64,000 nucleotides of DNA from Acidobacteriota bacterium (GCA_013289585.1 JABCZR010000014.1:1-64000); one strand, 5' to 3'. Numbered from the stretch's first letter, positions 8,434 through 17,299 are shown. Notes: generated from the sequence alone by a model not told the origin. A program made the numbers and translations.

Positions 8434-8991
8434 CTAACGAGGCCAGAGCCAGCCAAAAGTTCCAGCGGCCAACAAGCTGTAAATCAGGCCATCAAAAGAT
8501 TCCTTGAGCACAAAGCTCCAAGGCAGGCCCTTCCAGATGCCGTTGGCCAAGGGGCCCAGGGAGTAAGCCATAAACGCGGCAGTGCCCGCGACGCGAAACA
8601 CGACCGGATAATGGGCACCGAAGGGGACGGTGCGGCCAGTCAGGTACGCGGCAAAGAGGCCGATGAGGAGGCAATAGACAAACCACAGACCAAGGAACTT
8701 CGGCATGGCCGGAGGGCCGCTGGGAAACGCGGTCAGCAACCCGACCGGCCCCTGTTTGTATTTTTCCTGGATGGCGGGCGACTTCATGTCCTTGTGGGTG
8801 CAGAAAGGGAAGACATAGAGACCTCGCTGTAGCCCAGCCGAGCGCAAGGCAGCAAGAAGCTTGTCCTCCTCCGGAAGCTGGCGGTAGTCGCTGCGGTGAA
8901 ACGGCAGCACCATGTGGAGGATGGAGCTGGCCACGAAGACGATCACAGCCGAGATAAGGATCGGGAGCATCAGAGCAGTGAGAGAAACCAT
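8434..8991 (-). CDS. Small membrane protein of unknown function
   Basis: Encodes 185 residues. The start at 8991 is fixed by an AGGAGG six bases upstream. Hydrophobic segments are at about 5-27 (LMLPILISAVIVFVASSILHMV), 98-118, 130-150 and 165-182, so a membrane protein with a cytoplasmic loop carrying 'FPFCTHKDMKSP'. No domain is recognised. It is transcribed away from the ArsR-family gene at 9164, sharing a 172-bp divergent region. It ends close to the convergent Cys-rich gene. Confidence 0.72.
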   Translation of the reverse strand: MVSLTALMLPILISAVIVFVASSILHMVLPFHRSDYRQLPEEDKLLAALRSAGLQRGLYVFPFCTHKDMKSPAIQEKYKQGPVGLLTAFPSGPPAMPKFLGLWFVYCLLIGLFAAYLTGRTVPFGAHYPVVFRVAGTAAFMAYSLGPLANGIWKGLPWSFVLKESFDGLIYSLLAAGTFGWLWPR

Positions 8992-9126
8992 GCGCGGCCT
9001 CCTTGGGAGAATGGATGAATGGTCCGAGAATTGGGTGCGAGGCTAACCGGGACTGCGGCCGCGGTCAAGGATCAAGTGGGGGAGTTGGCGCAGCCTGCGG
9101 TGGGAGGAGGGGGGGGGGGAAATGAC

Positions 9127-9154
9127 TTGACATATTCCCATATGGGTATGTAAT
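9127..9154 (+). promoter_or_regulatory. Promoter with overlapping palindromic operator for the ArsR-type gene
   Basis: TTGACA (9127-9132) and TGTAAT (9149-9154) form a -35/-10 pair with a 16-bp spacer. The spacer contains the perfect palindrome CCCATATGGG (9137-9146). The ArsR-family gene starts at 9164, so the transcript would have a very short leader. A palindrome in the spacer is where a self-repressing ArsR-type protein would bind. Confidence 0.65.
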
Positions 9155-9163
9155 GTAGGACGC

Positions 9164-9556
9164 ATGGCACGAGCCGCCACAACTTCGGATGCGTTTAATG
9201 CAGTGGCGGAGCCGCGACGGCGGGAGATTCTGAATCTCATCGCCCTGCAGGAACGGCCGGTAGGGGAGATCGTGGACTCGCTAGGGATGGAACAGCCGTC
9301 GGTATCGAAGCACTTACGGGTGCTGCTCGAGGTGGGGCTGGTCAACGTGCGGCGGGACGGGAGGCGGATGCTGTATAGGACGAATGCAGAGGCGATCCGA
9401 CCGTTGCACGAGTGGACGGAAACGTTCGCTCGATACTGGCGTCATCAATTAAGCCGAGTGAAGGAACGCGCCGAAGGGAAAATCAATCCGTCAAACGATT
9501 CAGAACCCAATTTTATTCCAAGGAGGAAAGATGATTACGGCAGCAACAAGAATTGA
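9164..9556 (+). CDS. ArsR-family winged-helix transcriptional regulator
   Basis: Encodes 130 residues. The ArsR/HTH_20 pattern is clear: 'FNAVAEPRRREILNLIALQERPVGEIVDSLGMEQPSVSKHLRVLLEVGLVNVRRDGRRMLYRTN', where SVSKHLRVL is the recognition helix. There are no paired Cys ligands of the metal-sensing subgroup. It overlaps the next gene by 26 bp, the common pairing of an ArsR-like repressor with an AHSA1/SRPBCC protein. It probably represses its own operon through CCCATATGGG at 9137-9146 (inference). The C-terminal 20 residues overlap the next gene's leader and are likely disordered. Confidence 0.9.
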   Translation: MARAATTSDAFNAVAEPRRREILNLIALQERPVGEIVDSLGMEQPSVSKHLRVLLEVGLVNVRRDGRRMLYRTNAEAIRPLHEWTETFARYWRHQLSRVKERAEGKINPSNDSEPNFIPRRKDDYGSNKN

Positions 9557-10004
9557 GGATTTGACGCTGGGCATCACGGAGGAAATTTACGTGCGAGCGT
9601 CGCTGGACGCGACATTTGTGGCGTTGCTGGAGCAGCTGGGGCCGCACAATGAGACGCGCGAGAGCGTGCCGATGCCGATGAAGCTGGAGGCGTGGCCGGG
9701 CGGGCGGTGGTACCGCGACCTGGGCGACAATAACGGCCACTTCTGGGGTGTGGTGCAAGCCATCAAGCGGCCGACGCTACTCGAGATTACAGGGCCGCTA
9801 TTCATGTCGTATCCGGCAGTGTCGAATGTGCAGTACCGCTTGAGCGAAAAAGATGGCGGAACATTGATCATGTTTCATCACACGGCTCTTGGGCTGATTT
9901 TGGAAAATCACCGAGCAGGAGTCACAGGTGGTTGGAAGTACATTCATGAAGGCGTCCGGAGGCGTGCTGAAGCGGCGCGATCGCAGTCCGTGGTGGCGCA
10001 CTGA
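9531..10004 (+). CDS. SRPBCC/AHSA1-family protein
   Basis: Encodes 157 residues with a strong AAGGAGGAAAG ribosome site before the ATG at 9531. The pattern 'TEEIYVRASLDATFVALLEQLGP' followed by 'WPGGRWYRD', 'GHFWGVVQAIKRPTLLEITGPL' and a final helix 'GVTGGWKYIHEGVRRRAEAA' fits the START/Bet-v1-like helix-grip fold. Members bind hydrophobic ligands or act with stress systems; the ligand here is unknown. It overlaps the ArsR-type gene, so both are expressed together. Confidence 0.85.
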   Translation: MITAATRIEDLTLGITEEIYVRASLDATFVALLEQLGPHNETRESVPMPMKLEAWPGGRWYRDLGDNNGHFWGVVQAIKRPTLLEITGPLFMSYPAVSNVQYRLSEKDGGTLIMFHHTALGLILENHRAGVTGGWKYIHEGVRRRAEAARSQSVVAH

Positions 10005-10129
10005 GACATTATGTGTCCAGCATGCGTAGCGAGCGCGGCGGCGATGATCTCCAGTGTACTGTCCACGGGCGGGTTGACCGCGCTCGTAATGGCAATTTTC
10101 GCGCGGAGGGAGAGAAGAAAGGAACAGCT

Positions 10130-10627
10130 ATGAAACTTGTAGATTCCATCTTGACGGAGATTGATCAGGAAGCACAAACGACGAAGCGAGTGCTGGATCG
10201 AATTCCAGAAGACAAACTCACCTGGAAACCGCACCCGAAAGCCTTTTCTCTGGGCCAATTGGCCCTGCACATTGCATCCGTTCCGGGGAGCGTCGCGGCG
10301 GCAGCGGTGCCCGACAGTATGGAAGCCCCGAATTTTTCGCAGCCGGAGGCGAAGAGCCGGCAAGAGGTACTGGACACGTTCTCCAAGAGTCTCGAGAGTG
10401 CAAAGGAGGCCCTGAAAAAAATGGATGATGCACGTCTGATGTCCATGTGGAGCTTGACGAAAAACGGGAAGGTTGTGATGTCAATCCCGCGGATCGGATT
10501 CATCCGCTCGATCCTGATGAATCATAACTACCACCACCGTGGCCAACTCTCAGTGTATCTGCGCATATTGAATGTACCAGTGCCGTCGATCTACGGTCCC
10601 AGCGCGGACGAAAACCCTTTCGCGTAG
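10130..10627 (+). CDS. DinB-superfamily protein (putative metal-dependent enzyme)
   Basis: Encodes 165 residues. The ATG at 10130 follows AAAGGA; the open frame extends upstream to 10013 without a good start. The four-helix DinB bundle is visible: 'LGQLALHIASVPG' supplies one His and 'MNHNYHHRGQLSVYLR' the C-terminal His cluster, the usual three-His metal site. DinB-like proteins include thiol transferases, but most are uncharacterised. It is in a run of four plus-strand accessory genes (9164-11149). Confidence 0.88.
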   Translation: MKLVDSILTEIDQEAQTTKRVLDRIPEDKLTWKPHPKAFSLGQLALHIASVPGSVAAAAVPDSMEAPNFSQPEAKSRQEVLDTFSKSLESAKEALKKMDDARLMSMWSLTKNGKVVMSIPRIGFIRSILMNHNYHHRGQLSVYLRILNVPVPSIYGPSADENPFA

Positions 10628-10669
10628 TTCCAATAAAAGAATCCTACAATCCAAACTGAAGGAGGAAAC

Positions 10670-11149
10670 ATGGGAGAAATAACGAATGAGCAAGTCAATT
10701 TGCTGCTGAGGCTGTATGAGGAGCGGCGTGAACCCCGATTGAGAGAAGCGCGGGACTGGTTCGGAGCAAATTTTCACGGAGTGAATACTCCGGAAGACTT
10801 GATGCGAGTCTGTCCTCCCGGCAGCCAGGGAAACTTGTATATGCGCATGGTGCTCTCGTATTGGGAAATGGTGGCGAGCATCGTGAACCGCGGGCTGATC
10901 GACGAAGACTTCTTCTTCGAAAACAGCGGAGAGCAGTGGATGGTCTGGGAGCAGGTAAAGCCGGTGATCGGCGCATGGCGCACGATGTTCAGCAGCCCGA
11001 AGTTTCTGGCCAACCTTGAGGAGCAGGTCAAGAGGCTGGAAGCCTGGCGCGAGAAGCGCAATCCCGGTTCGAATGAAGCAATCCGAAAGATGCTGGCGCA
11101 GATGCGGCAGATGATGCAGGCGCCGAAAGCGCAGGCGGCGAGCAGCTAG
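10670..11149 (+). CDS. Conserved hypothetical protein, mostly helical
   Basis: Encodes 159 residues with a strong GGAGGAAAC before the ATG. The sequence (EQVNLLLRLYEERREPRLREARDWF, then MRMVLSYWEMVASIVNRGLIDEDFFFE) is almost all helical and soluble. It resembles short proteins annotated as hypothetical or DUF4760-like in acidobacteria; this is a weak recollection, not an alignment. No catalytic motif is seen. It lies 42 bp after the DinB-type gene. Confidence 0.75.
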   Translation: MGEITNEQVNLLLRLYEERREPRLREARDWFGANFHGVNTPEDLMRVCPPGSQGNLYMRMVLSYWEMVASIVNRGLIDEDFFFENSGEQWMVWEQVKPVIGAWRTMFSSPKFLANLEEQVKRLEAWREKRNPGSNEAIRKMLAQMRQMMQAPKAQAASS

Positions 11150-11186
11150 AGCAAGGCGCGAAGCCTTGGTCTTCCGGGTAGAACCG

Positions 11187-11236
11187 GTGAGTGCGGGAGT
11201 GTGCCTGGGCTCGACCGTGGGGACTCCTGCACTCAC
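11187..11236 (+). other. Strong hairpin in the leader of the DUF899 gene
   Basis: GTGAGTGCGGGAGT (11187-11200) pairs with ACTCCTGCACTCAC (11223-11236), 13 of 14 positions, with a 22-nt loop. There is no T-run after it, so it is not a simple terminator. It is 78 bp before the ATG of the DUF899 gene. It could be an mRNA stabiliser or a small mobile repeat. Confidence 0.5.
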
Positions 11237-11313
11237 TGAACGGGCTGCTAGGGTTGAGTTTGGGGCCAGATGTAGTTGCGCCAGGATCGAAAAGCAAGGA
11301 AGGAGAATTGGTC

Positions 11314-12120
11314 ATGACGAAGAGCGTGATGGAGCATTCGAAAGTGGTGTCGCCGTCGGAATGGGTTGCGGCGCGGAAGGAGCTGTTGAAGAAGGAGAAG
11401 GAGTTCACGCGGCTGCGCGATGAGCTCAGCCGGCAGCGGCGGGAGTTGCCGTGGGAGAAAGTAGAGAAGGCTTATGTGTTCGAAGGACCGCGCGGCAAAG
11501 AGACGCTGGCGGATCTTTTCGGTGATCGAAGCCAGCTCATTGCGTATCACTTCATGTTCGGTCCGGACTGGAAGGAAGGATGTCCGAGCTGCTCGTTCAT
11601 AGCGGATCACATGGATGGTAGCGTGGTGCACCTGGCGGCACGCGACGTGAGGCTGGCAGTGGTTTCGCGGGCACCGCTGGCGCAGATTGAGTCGTTCAAG
11701 AAGCGCATGGGGTGGCGGTTCCCCTGGGTGTCCTCGAATGGCAGTGATTTCAATTACGACTACCAGGTGTCGATGGCCAAGGAAGAGCTCGAGAAAGGTG
11801 AAGTGTATTACAACTACTCGATGCAGAAATTTCCGAGCGAGGAACGGCCGGGGATGAGCGTGTTTTACAAGGATGCGGCGGGGAACATCTTCCATACGTA
11901 TTCGAGCTACGCACGCGGACTGGACATTTTCCTGGGCGCATACAACTGGCTGGATCACACGCCTAAAGGGCGTGATGAAGAGGGATTGAAGCACGGGATG
12001 GCATGGGTGCGGCACCATGACAAATATGACGCGGGGTACAAAGTGGACGCGACGGCGGAATACGTGCAGCCTGCGAAGACGACGGATGCTGCGTGTTGCG
12101 CTGGCGAACGCCGTTCGTGA
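11314..12120 (+). CDS. DUF899-family thioredoxin-like protein
   Basis: Encodes 268 residues. The ATG at 11314 follows AAGGAGAATT; the frame is open to 11191 but that part holds a hairpin and no start signal. The family pattern is clear: 'VSPSEWVAARKELLKKEKEFTRLRDEL', 'RQRRELPWEKVEKAYVFEGPRG', then 'LIAYHFMFGPDWKEGCPSCSFIADH' with a CPSC pair in the thioredoxin position, and 'RGLDIFLGAYNWLDHTPKGRDE' near the end. The C-terminal CC (AACCAGERRS) is unusual. Reaction unknown; a dithiol-disulfide role is often suggested. Confidence 0.88.
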   Translation: MTKSVMEHSKVVSPSEWVAARKELLKKEKEFTRLRDELSRQRRELPWEKVEKAYVFEGPRGKETLADLFGDRSQLIAYHFMFGPDWKEGCPSCSFIADHMDGSVVHLAARDVRLAVVSRAPLAQIESFKKRMGWRFPWVSSNGSDFNYDYQVSMAKEELEKGEVYYNYSMQKFPSEERPGMSVFYKDAAGNIFHTYSSYARGLDIFLGAYNWLDHTPKGRDEEGLKHGMAWVRHHDKYDAGYKVDATAEYVQPAKTTDAACCAGERRS

Positions 12121-12189
12121 GGGTGGCCGGGTGAACCGGAGGCTGCGTCCCCACAAGAAAGAAGAGGGGCGGAACTGCTCCATCGGCAG

Positions 12190-13575
12190 CTAATGAAGCT
12201 GTTGAGTGGCGTAGGCGAGCGAGGCCTTGGCGCGGGCGTCGTTGGGGAATTGGGCGAGCAGGTGGCGATAGGTTTGCTGGGCGGCGGCGAAGCGGCCGGC
12301 CTGGAGCTGGGCCTGGCCGAGGGCGTGCTGCGGAGTGGCTGACTTGGGATCGAGAGTAGCGGACTGGCGGAAAGCGGCGATGGCCGGGTCGTATTGTTTT
12401 TTTCCAATATAAGCAAGACCCAGGCCGAGATAGGTGTGAGCATCATTTGGATTTTGCGCGATTAATTTTTGAAAAAACGCTATGGCTTGATCGTATTCGC
12501 CCAGGTTGAGATAGGCGCCGCCGAGTTGTTGTTGATAAGAAGGGTTTGTTGGCTCCGCGCCGTAAGCCTTTTGCAACGCCGCGACACCATCCGAATAGCG
12601 GCTTTTCCCAAAATACAATGAGGCGAGCAATGCCTGTGCGGGAGCGAGATCTGGCTCGCGCGCGGTGAGTTGCTCCAATTGTGCGAGGGCCTCGTCGGTT
12701 TTGCCGGACTTGACGAGTTGCTGGATCGAGGCGAGTCCGCGGACGTCGGGGCCGGCGCGGAGGAGCTTGGCGGCGTAGGCGGAAGTGGAGAGGACGATGG
12801 CGATGAGAAGGGTGACGAGGGAGAGTCGGCTGCGGCGGTCGGTTTCGGGGGCAGAGGCGTTCGGAAGGAGTGCGCCGACGGCGAGGCCCATGACTAGGCC
12901 GCCGATGTGGGCGGCGTTGCTGATCCCGGGGAGTGCGCCGAAGGCAAGGTTGTAAGCGATAATGATGCCAAGGCTGCCGACGATTCCGCTGTTGATTTTG
13001 AGATGCGCGGGGGTTTTCTTCAAATAGACGAAGGAAACGATCACGCCGGCGATCCCAAAGATCGCGCCGGACGCGCCGGCCCCTGCGGCCTGCGGATGCC
13101 AATAGACGCTAACGATGCTACCGAAGACACCACTGGCGAAGTAGGCGAGGACATAGGAGAAGCGTCCGAGAAGTTGCTCGGAGATGCGGCCAAGATTCCA
13201 GAGACCCCACATGTTGAGGGCGAGGTGGATGAGGCCGAAATGGACGAACATGCTGGTGACGAGGCGCCACCACTGGCCGTTGAGCGTGAGCGGACCGAAA
13301 TCGGCGCCGAAGTTGATGGCTTGGTCAGGAGTGGGCAGGGTGGGGGAGACTCCGTTGAGGACCATGACGACGTAGATGAGGACGCAGGCGGCGATCAGGC
13401 CGATGGTGACGGGGAAGGAAGTTGCCGAGAGCGTGGCGCGCGGTTGCTGCACGTAGGCGGCGCGAATGGAACGGGCGCGTTGTTGAGCGCAGTCCGGGCA
13501 CTCGGGGGAAGCGGGAGAGGCGGAAAAGTTGCTATCGAATTCCTTGCCGCATGTAGCACAACGCTGGAGAGGCAT
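12190..13575 (-). CDS. Rhomboid intramembrane serine protease with zinc-ribbon and TPR domains
   Basis: Encodes 461 residues. Residues 6-29 hold two Cys pairs (CATC, CPDC), a zinc-ribbon-like knuckle. Residues about 52-250 form a six-helix rhomboid core: WWRLVTSMFVHFG, HLALNMWGLWNLG, the nucleophile Ser169 in GASGAIFG, and His223 in NAAHIGG. A seventh hydrophobic segment follows. Residues about 275-461 are at least four TPR repeats (for example YLNLGEYDQAIAFFQKLIAQNP). Rhomboids cut membrane proteins inside the bilayer; the TPR tail should dock substrates or partners on the cytoplasmic side. All catalytic residues are present, so it should be active. Likely monocistronic. Confidence 0.92.
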   Translation of the reverse strand: MPLQRCATCGKEFDSNFSASPASPECPDCAQQRARSIRAAYVQQPRATLSATSFPVTIGLIAACVLIYVVMVLNGVSPTLPTPDQAINFGADFGPLTLNGQWWRLVTSMFVHFGLIHLALNMWGLWNLGRISEQLLGRFSYVLAYFASGVFGSIVSVYWHPQAAGAGASGAIFGIAGVIVSFVYLKKTPAHLKINSGIVGSLGIIIAYNLAFGALPGISNAAHIGGLVMGLAVGALLPNASAPETDRRSRLSLVTLLIAIVLSTSAYAAKLLRAGPDVRGLASIQQLVKSGKTDEALAQLEQLTAREPDLAPAQALLASLYFGKSRYSDGVAALQKAYGAEPTNPSYQQQLGGAYLNLGEYDQAIAFFQKLIAQNPNDAHTYLGLGLAYIGKKQYDPAIAAFRQSATLDPKSATPQHALGQAQLQAGRFAAAQQTYRHLLAQFPNDARAKASLAYATQQLH

Positions 13576-13698
13576 GAGAGAGAAATGGTAACAGGTTTAT
13601 TGGGTGGGGAAGAAGGTGGGGAGTGGCGAACGGATTGACGGGCGCTGCATTGCTGCGTCTCTACAAGAGCTATGAAGGCCTACGAGCCCAGCCGGCGG

Positions 13699-13721
13699 AA
13701 AAGCGGGAGCGAAGCTCTCGC
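13699..13721 (-). terminator. Probable terminator after the VWA gene
   Basis: On the minus strand an 8-bp stem (GCGAGAGC/GCTCCCGC, one G-T pair) with a 3-nt loop is followed by four T residues. It begins about 10 bp beyond the stop codon of the VWA-domain gene. The short T-run makes this only moderately sure. Confidence 0.5.
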
Positions 13722-13730
13722 ACTCCAAGG

Positions 13731-15008
13731 TTAGTGGATTTGCTTGGTTTTGCGCTGCATGTAATCCATGAGGAGGTACTGGCCGAGCGTGTATGGAGTG
13801 GTGAAGTAGGCCTTGCCGCGGCACATGGCGGTGATTTTCTGGACGAATTGGACGAGGGAATAGTCGCTGGCGAGCATGAACGTGTTGATCATGATGCCGG
13901 CGCGTTTGCACTTGTTGACTTCTTCAAGAGTCTGACCCACGACGAAGGGGTCGAGGCCGAAGGCGTTTTTGTAGATGCGGCCGTCTTCCAGGGTGAGGGC
14001 GGAAGGCTTTCCGTCGGTGATCATGATGATCTGGCGCATGTCTTTCTTCTGGCGGAGGAGGATGCGCTGGGCCATGCGGAGGCCCTCGCGGGTGTTGGTG
14101 TAGTAGGGGCCAACCTGGACGCGGGCGAGTTCGCTGAGGGGAACTTCCTCGGCGGAGTCGTGGAAGAGGACGAGGCTGAGAGTGTCGCCGGGATATTGCG
14201 TTCGAATGAGGTGCGAGAGTGCCATGGCGACGCGCTTGGCGGGTGTGAAGCGGTCTTCACCGTAGAGAATCATGCTGTGGCTGCAATCGAGAAGAACGAC
14301 AGTGGCGCAGGAGCTGTGGTATTCGCACTGGTGGACCATGAGATCGGAGTAGTTCATCTCGATGGGAACTTTGGCGCCTTCGCGGCGGACGGCGTTGAAG
14401 AGCGTGGCACTGATGTCCATGTTGAGGGTGTCGCCGAATTCGTAGGGGCGAGAGGCGCCACCGGATTCGACGCCGGTGGAGAGGTCGCGAGTGTCGTGGC
14501 GGCCAAAGCTGCTACGGCCGAGGGAGCCGAGCAGGTCCTGGAGAGTTTTGAATCCTAGAAAATCGATGGTCTTGTCGGTGATTTCGAAGCGGGCTTCTTG
14601 CTGTCGCTCCTGGGGATTGCCTAGCTGGCCGCGCGCGGAGGTTTGTGGGGGCGGGGTGACTTGCGGGGGCTGCTGGGGATTGATGAAGCCCTCGTTGGCC
14701 ATGCGTTCCATGAGCTTCTCGAGGAGGTCTTTCACAGCTTGGCTGTTCAGGGCGTTGGGTTCCTGGAGCATTTTGCGGAGCTCGTCGGACATGGCGTCTT
14801 CGGGGAGGAGGTCACCTTCCTGGAGGGCGCGGAGGATGGCTTCGCGGAGAGCGTCCATGGAGCGTTCCTGATCCATTTGGGAGACGCCGTAGTATTGGGA
14901 TTCGAAACCGCTTTGCAGGAAGAAGTCGCCCATGCGCTTGATGAGTTCTTCAAGGTCGACGGCGTCGGCGGGTTCGCCGGTGTATTTAGCGTACTTGATA
15001 AATTTCAT
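13731..15008 (-). CDS. VWA-domain protein paired with a MoxR-type ATPase
   Basis: Encodes 425 residues from the ATG at 15008 ([17 protein letters not shown]); the frame continues upstream to 15242 but without conserved character. The N-terminal half is helical with a Gln/Pro-rich linker ([14 protein letters not shown]). A von Willebrand A domain occupies about 235-415: the metal site DCSHSM (the DxSxS form), '[16 protein letters not shown]' and '[11 protein letters not shown]'. Proteins of this type act with AAA ATPases of the MoxR/Mg-chelatase class as a metal-insertion or complex-assembly chaperone. The ATPase gene lies 100 bp upstream on the same strand. Confidence 0.85.
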   Translation of the reverse strand: MKFIKYAKYTGEPADAVDLEELIKRMGDFFLQSGFESQYYGVSQMDQERSMDALREAILRALQEGDLLPEDAMSDELRKMLQEPNALNSQAVKDLLEKLMERMANEGFINPQQPPQVTPPPQTSARGQLGNPQERQQEARFEITDKTIDFLGFKTLQDLLGSLGRSSFGRHDTRDLSTGVESGGASRPYEFGDTLNMDISATLFNAVRREGAKVPIEMNYSDLMVHQCEYHSSCATVVLLDCSHSMILYGEDRFTPAKRVAMALSHLIRTQYPGDTLSLVLFHDSAEEVPLSELARVQVGPYYTNTREGLRMAQRILLRQKKDMRQIIMITDGKPSALTLEDGRIYKNAFGLDPFVVGQTLEEVNKCKRAGIMINTFMLASDYSLVQFVQKITAMCRGKAYFTTPYTLGQYLLMDYMQRKTKQIH

Positions 15009-15108
15009 GGGTTCGTCCCGACAGCCCGGATGACAACGGCGCTCGGAGCACGGGTGCAGCGGTGTTGCGCCCTTACAAACAGCACGGCGGAATGCGCGGC
15101 GGTATGCA

Positions 15109-16623
15109 TTAGTTGAATTGGCGGCGGGGGCCGCGATTTTGGGATTCACGCGGGTCGCGCGGTTCGGGTTGCTTAGGTTTATCGGCATAGAAGCCACGTT
15201 CTTCGCTGCGGCCGATGCGGCGGTGGGCCCACAGGCCTTCAAGAATCATTTCAGCGGCCGCGGCGGCGGGGCCGGGGTCTTTACGATCGTGCACGCCGAG
15301 TTTGCCGATGTGGTCCATGAGGCCTTGAATTTTCGAGAGCTGTTGGAAGCGATCGCCGGTCGTAGCCAATTCCGGGAGCTTCAGTTCGCCGCCTAATTCG
15401 AACCACTGGGTGACGGGTTGGAAGTTGGCTTCGGCAAAAGTTTTGCTGAAAACGCGGCCGACGGCCGTTCGAATGAGTTCGCGGGCGATGGTGTCGGCGC
15501 CTTTCAACTCGCCTTCGTATTCGAGCTCCATTTTTCCGGTGATTGCGGGGAGAGCGGCGTAGACGTCGGCAACGCGCGCGACGACGGATTTTTCTCCGGT
15601 GCGTGTGGCGCGTTGTTCGGCACTGCTGACGAGACTTTCGAGCGTGGTGATGGGCAAGCGCTGGCTGACGCCCGAGCGCCGGTCGACGCGTTTGTCTTCG
15701 CGGGCCTGAAAGGCGATTTCTTCGACAACCTGGCGAAGATATTGCGGAACGTCGATTTTTCTTCCGGAATCGCGGCCGACCCAGGCTTCCTGGGCGGTAA
15801 TGGTCATGCCTTCTTCGACGGTGGCGGGATAATGCGTGCGGATTTCGGCGCCGATGCGGTCTTTCAGTGGTGTGATGATCTTTCCGCGGGCGGTGTAGTC
15901 CTCGGGATTGGCGGTGAATACGAGGAGGACATCGAGGGGCAGGCGCAAGGGATAGCCTTTAATCTGGATGTCACCCTCCTGCATGATATTGAAGAGGCCG
16001 ACCTGAATTTTCCCCGCGAGATCGGGGAGTTCGTTGATGGCGAAAATGCCGCGATTGGCGCGAGGGAGGAGGCCATAGTGGATGGTGAGTTCGTCGGAGA
16101 GATCGCGACCGCCCCGCGCGGCGCGAATGGGATCAACGTCACCGATGATGTCGGCCATGGTCACATCGGGCGTAGCGAGCTTTTCGACAAAGCGATTTTC
16201 TCGGGGCATCCAGGCAATGGGAGTGTCGTCGCCTTCGGCGGTGATTTTTTCGCGGCAGGCGCGGCAGATGGGCTTCAGGGGATCATCGTTGATTTCGCAG
16301 CCGGCGACGACTGGCATTTCGGTGTCAAGAAGATTGATGAGACCACGCAGGATGCGGCTTTTGGCCTGGCCGCGGAGGCCGAGGAGGATGAAATTGTGAC
16401 GCGAGAGCAGGGCGTTGACAATCTGGGGAACGACGGTGTCTTCGTAGCCATGGACGCCGGGGAAAAGGGTCTCGCCCTTTTCGATGGCGCGCAGGAGATT
16501 ACGGCGAAGCTCGTCCTTCACGGAACGCGAGGCACCTCGGGGATCAAAATCAGGGATACGTTTCAGCTCGCCGAGAGTACGCGGCTTCGAATGTCCGGAA
16601 GATTGCGTTGAAATGCTTGCCAT
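15109..16623 (-). CDS. MoxR/magnesium-chelatase-like AAA+ ATPase
   Basis: Encodes 504 residues from the ATG at 16623; the frame starts at 16677 but the extension has no ribosome site. The Walker A is the altered GLRGQAKSR, in the form used by ChlI/MoxR-like proteins, and GIFAINELPDLAGKIQVGLFNIMQEGDIQIKG holds the Walker B and pre-sensor insertion region. A Cys pair at ICRACREK suggests a small zinc site in the insert. The C-terminus is Arg/Pro-rich and disordered. Together with the adjacent VWA protein it should form a chelatase-like or chaperone pair in the cytoplasm. The target is unknown. Confidence 0.85.
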   Translation of the reverse strand: MASISTQSSGHSKPRTLGELKRIPDFDPRGASRSVKDELRRNLLRAIEKGETLFPGVHGYEDTVVPQIVNALLSRHNFILLGLRGQAKSRILRGLINLLDTEMPVVAGCEINDDPLKPICRACREKITAEGDDTPIAWMPRENRFVEKLATPDVTMADIIGDVDPIRAARGGRDLSDELTIHYGLLPRANRGIFAINELPDLAGKIQVGLFNIMQEGDIQIKGYPLRLPLDVLLVFTANPEDYTARGKIITPLKDRIGAEIRTHYPATVEEGMTITAQEAWVGRDSGRKIDVPQYLRQVVEEIAFQAREDKRVDRRSGVSQRLPITTLESLVSSAEQRATRTGEKSVVARVADVYAALPAITGKMELEYEGELKGADTIARELIRTAVGRVFSKTFAEANFQPVTQWFELGGELKLPELATTGDRFQQLSKIQGLMDHIGKLGVHDRKDPGPAAAAAEMILEGLWAHRRIGRSEERGFYADKPKQPEPRDPRESQNRGPRRQFN

Positions 16624-16678
16624 TATTTGTGTGCCAATCCGCAGTCCCCGACTCGCGCGGAGACCGCAAAATACCAAA

Positions 16679-17299
16679 CTAATTCAAACCGTGTCCGTTA
16701 CCCCCGGCGCGCTGGCGCATGGCTCCTTTCTTCTGTAGATGCGGCGCCCAACCGCGAAGGTACGTGACGAGACGCTCCTGACGGTCGGGCTCGGAACGAA
16801 GTTCCAGGATTTGTTGCTTCCACAAGAGGTCCATGGGCAGCGTCCCCGCAACGAGATAGGAAAGCTCGTCGGGCGGAGAATCCTGGAGATTCTTGGGATA
16901 ATCGTCGTAAATGAGCGTGTGGCAAGCCTCGTAGAGTTCAACGAGTTCGCGTTGGACGCGCGGATTGGAGGGAACTTCGCGATCCTCGAGATAATCCACG
17001 TGGCCTTCGGCGAGCGGGTTTTCCGCAAAAATCTCCAAAATACGAAACGGGGCGCGTCCGACAGTGAGGATGTCCATGCGGCCATCGCCATAAGTGTTCA
17101 CGATATCGAGAATTTCAGCGGTGCAACCCACATGAACCAGGCCGTTGGGGAGAGACAGGAGCAGCCCAAATTCAGTTTTCTGCTTGATGCAGGTTTTTAC
17201 CATATGGCGATAACGCGGCTCGAAAATATGCAGAGGGAGTTCCGCGCCGGGAAGAAGAACGACGTTTAGGGGGAAAAGCGAAATACGTTCAGGCCGCAT
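16679..17299 (-). CDS. Lon protease N-terminal-domain protein
   Basis: Encodes 206 residues. The sequence 'ISLFPLNVVLLPGAELPLHIFEPRYRHMVKTC' and 'GLVHVGCTAEILDIVNTYGDGRMDILTVGRAPFRIL' is the substrate-recognition (LON/PUA-like) domain, with no ATPase or protease part, as in the YcbX-neighbour type of stand-alone LON proteins. The last 30 residues are basic. It is 55 bp upstream of the AAA+ gene on the same strand, so the Lon-N, AAA+ and VWA genes probably form an operon. A role in recognising unfolded or modified proteins is inferred. Confidence 0.88.
   Translation of the reverse strand: MRPERISLFPLNVVLLPGAELPLHIFEPRYRHMVKTCIKQKTEFGLLLSLPNGLVHVGCTAEILDIVNTYGDGRMDILTVGRAPFRILEIFAENPLAEGHVDYLEDREVPSNPRVQRELVELYEACHTLIYDDYPKNLQDSPPDELSYLVAGTLPMDLLWKQQILELRSEPDRQERLVTYLRGWAPHLQKKGAMRQRAGGNGHGLN

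Noticed and set aside
13623-14558. 311-codon frame on the plus strand
   Set aside because: Antisense to the VWA gene; residue make-up is typical of an antisense shadow.
15418-16611. 397-codon frame on the plus strand
   Set aside because: Antisense to the MoxR-type ATPase; long open antisense frames are expected in GC-rich genes with this codon use.
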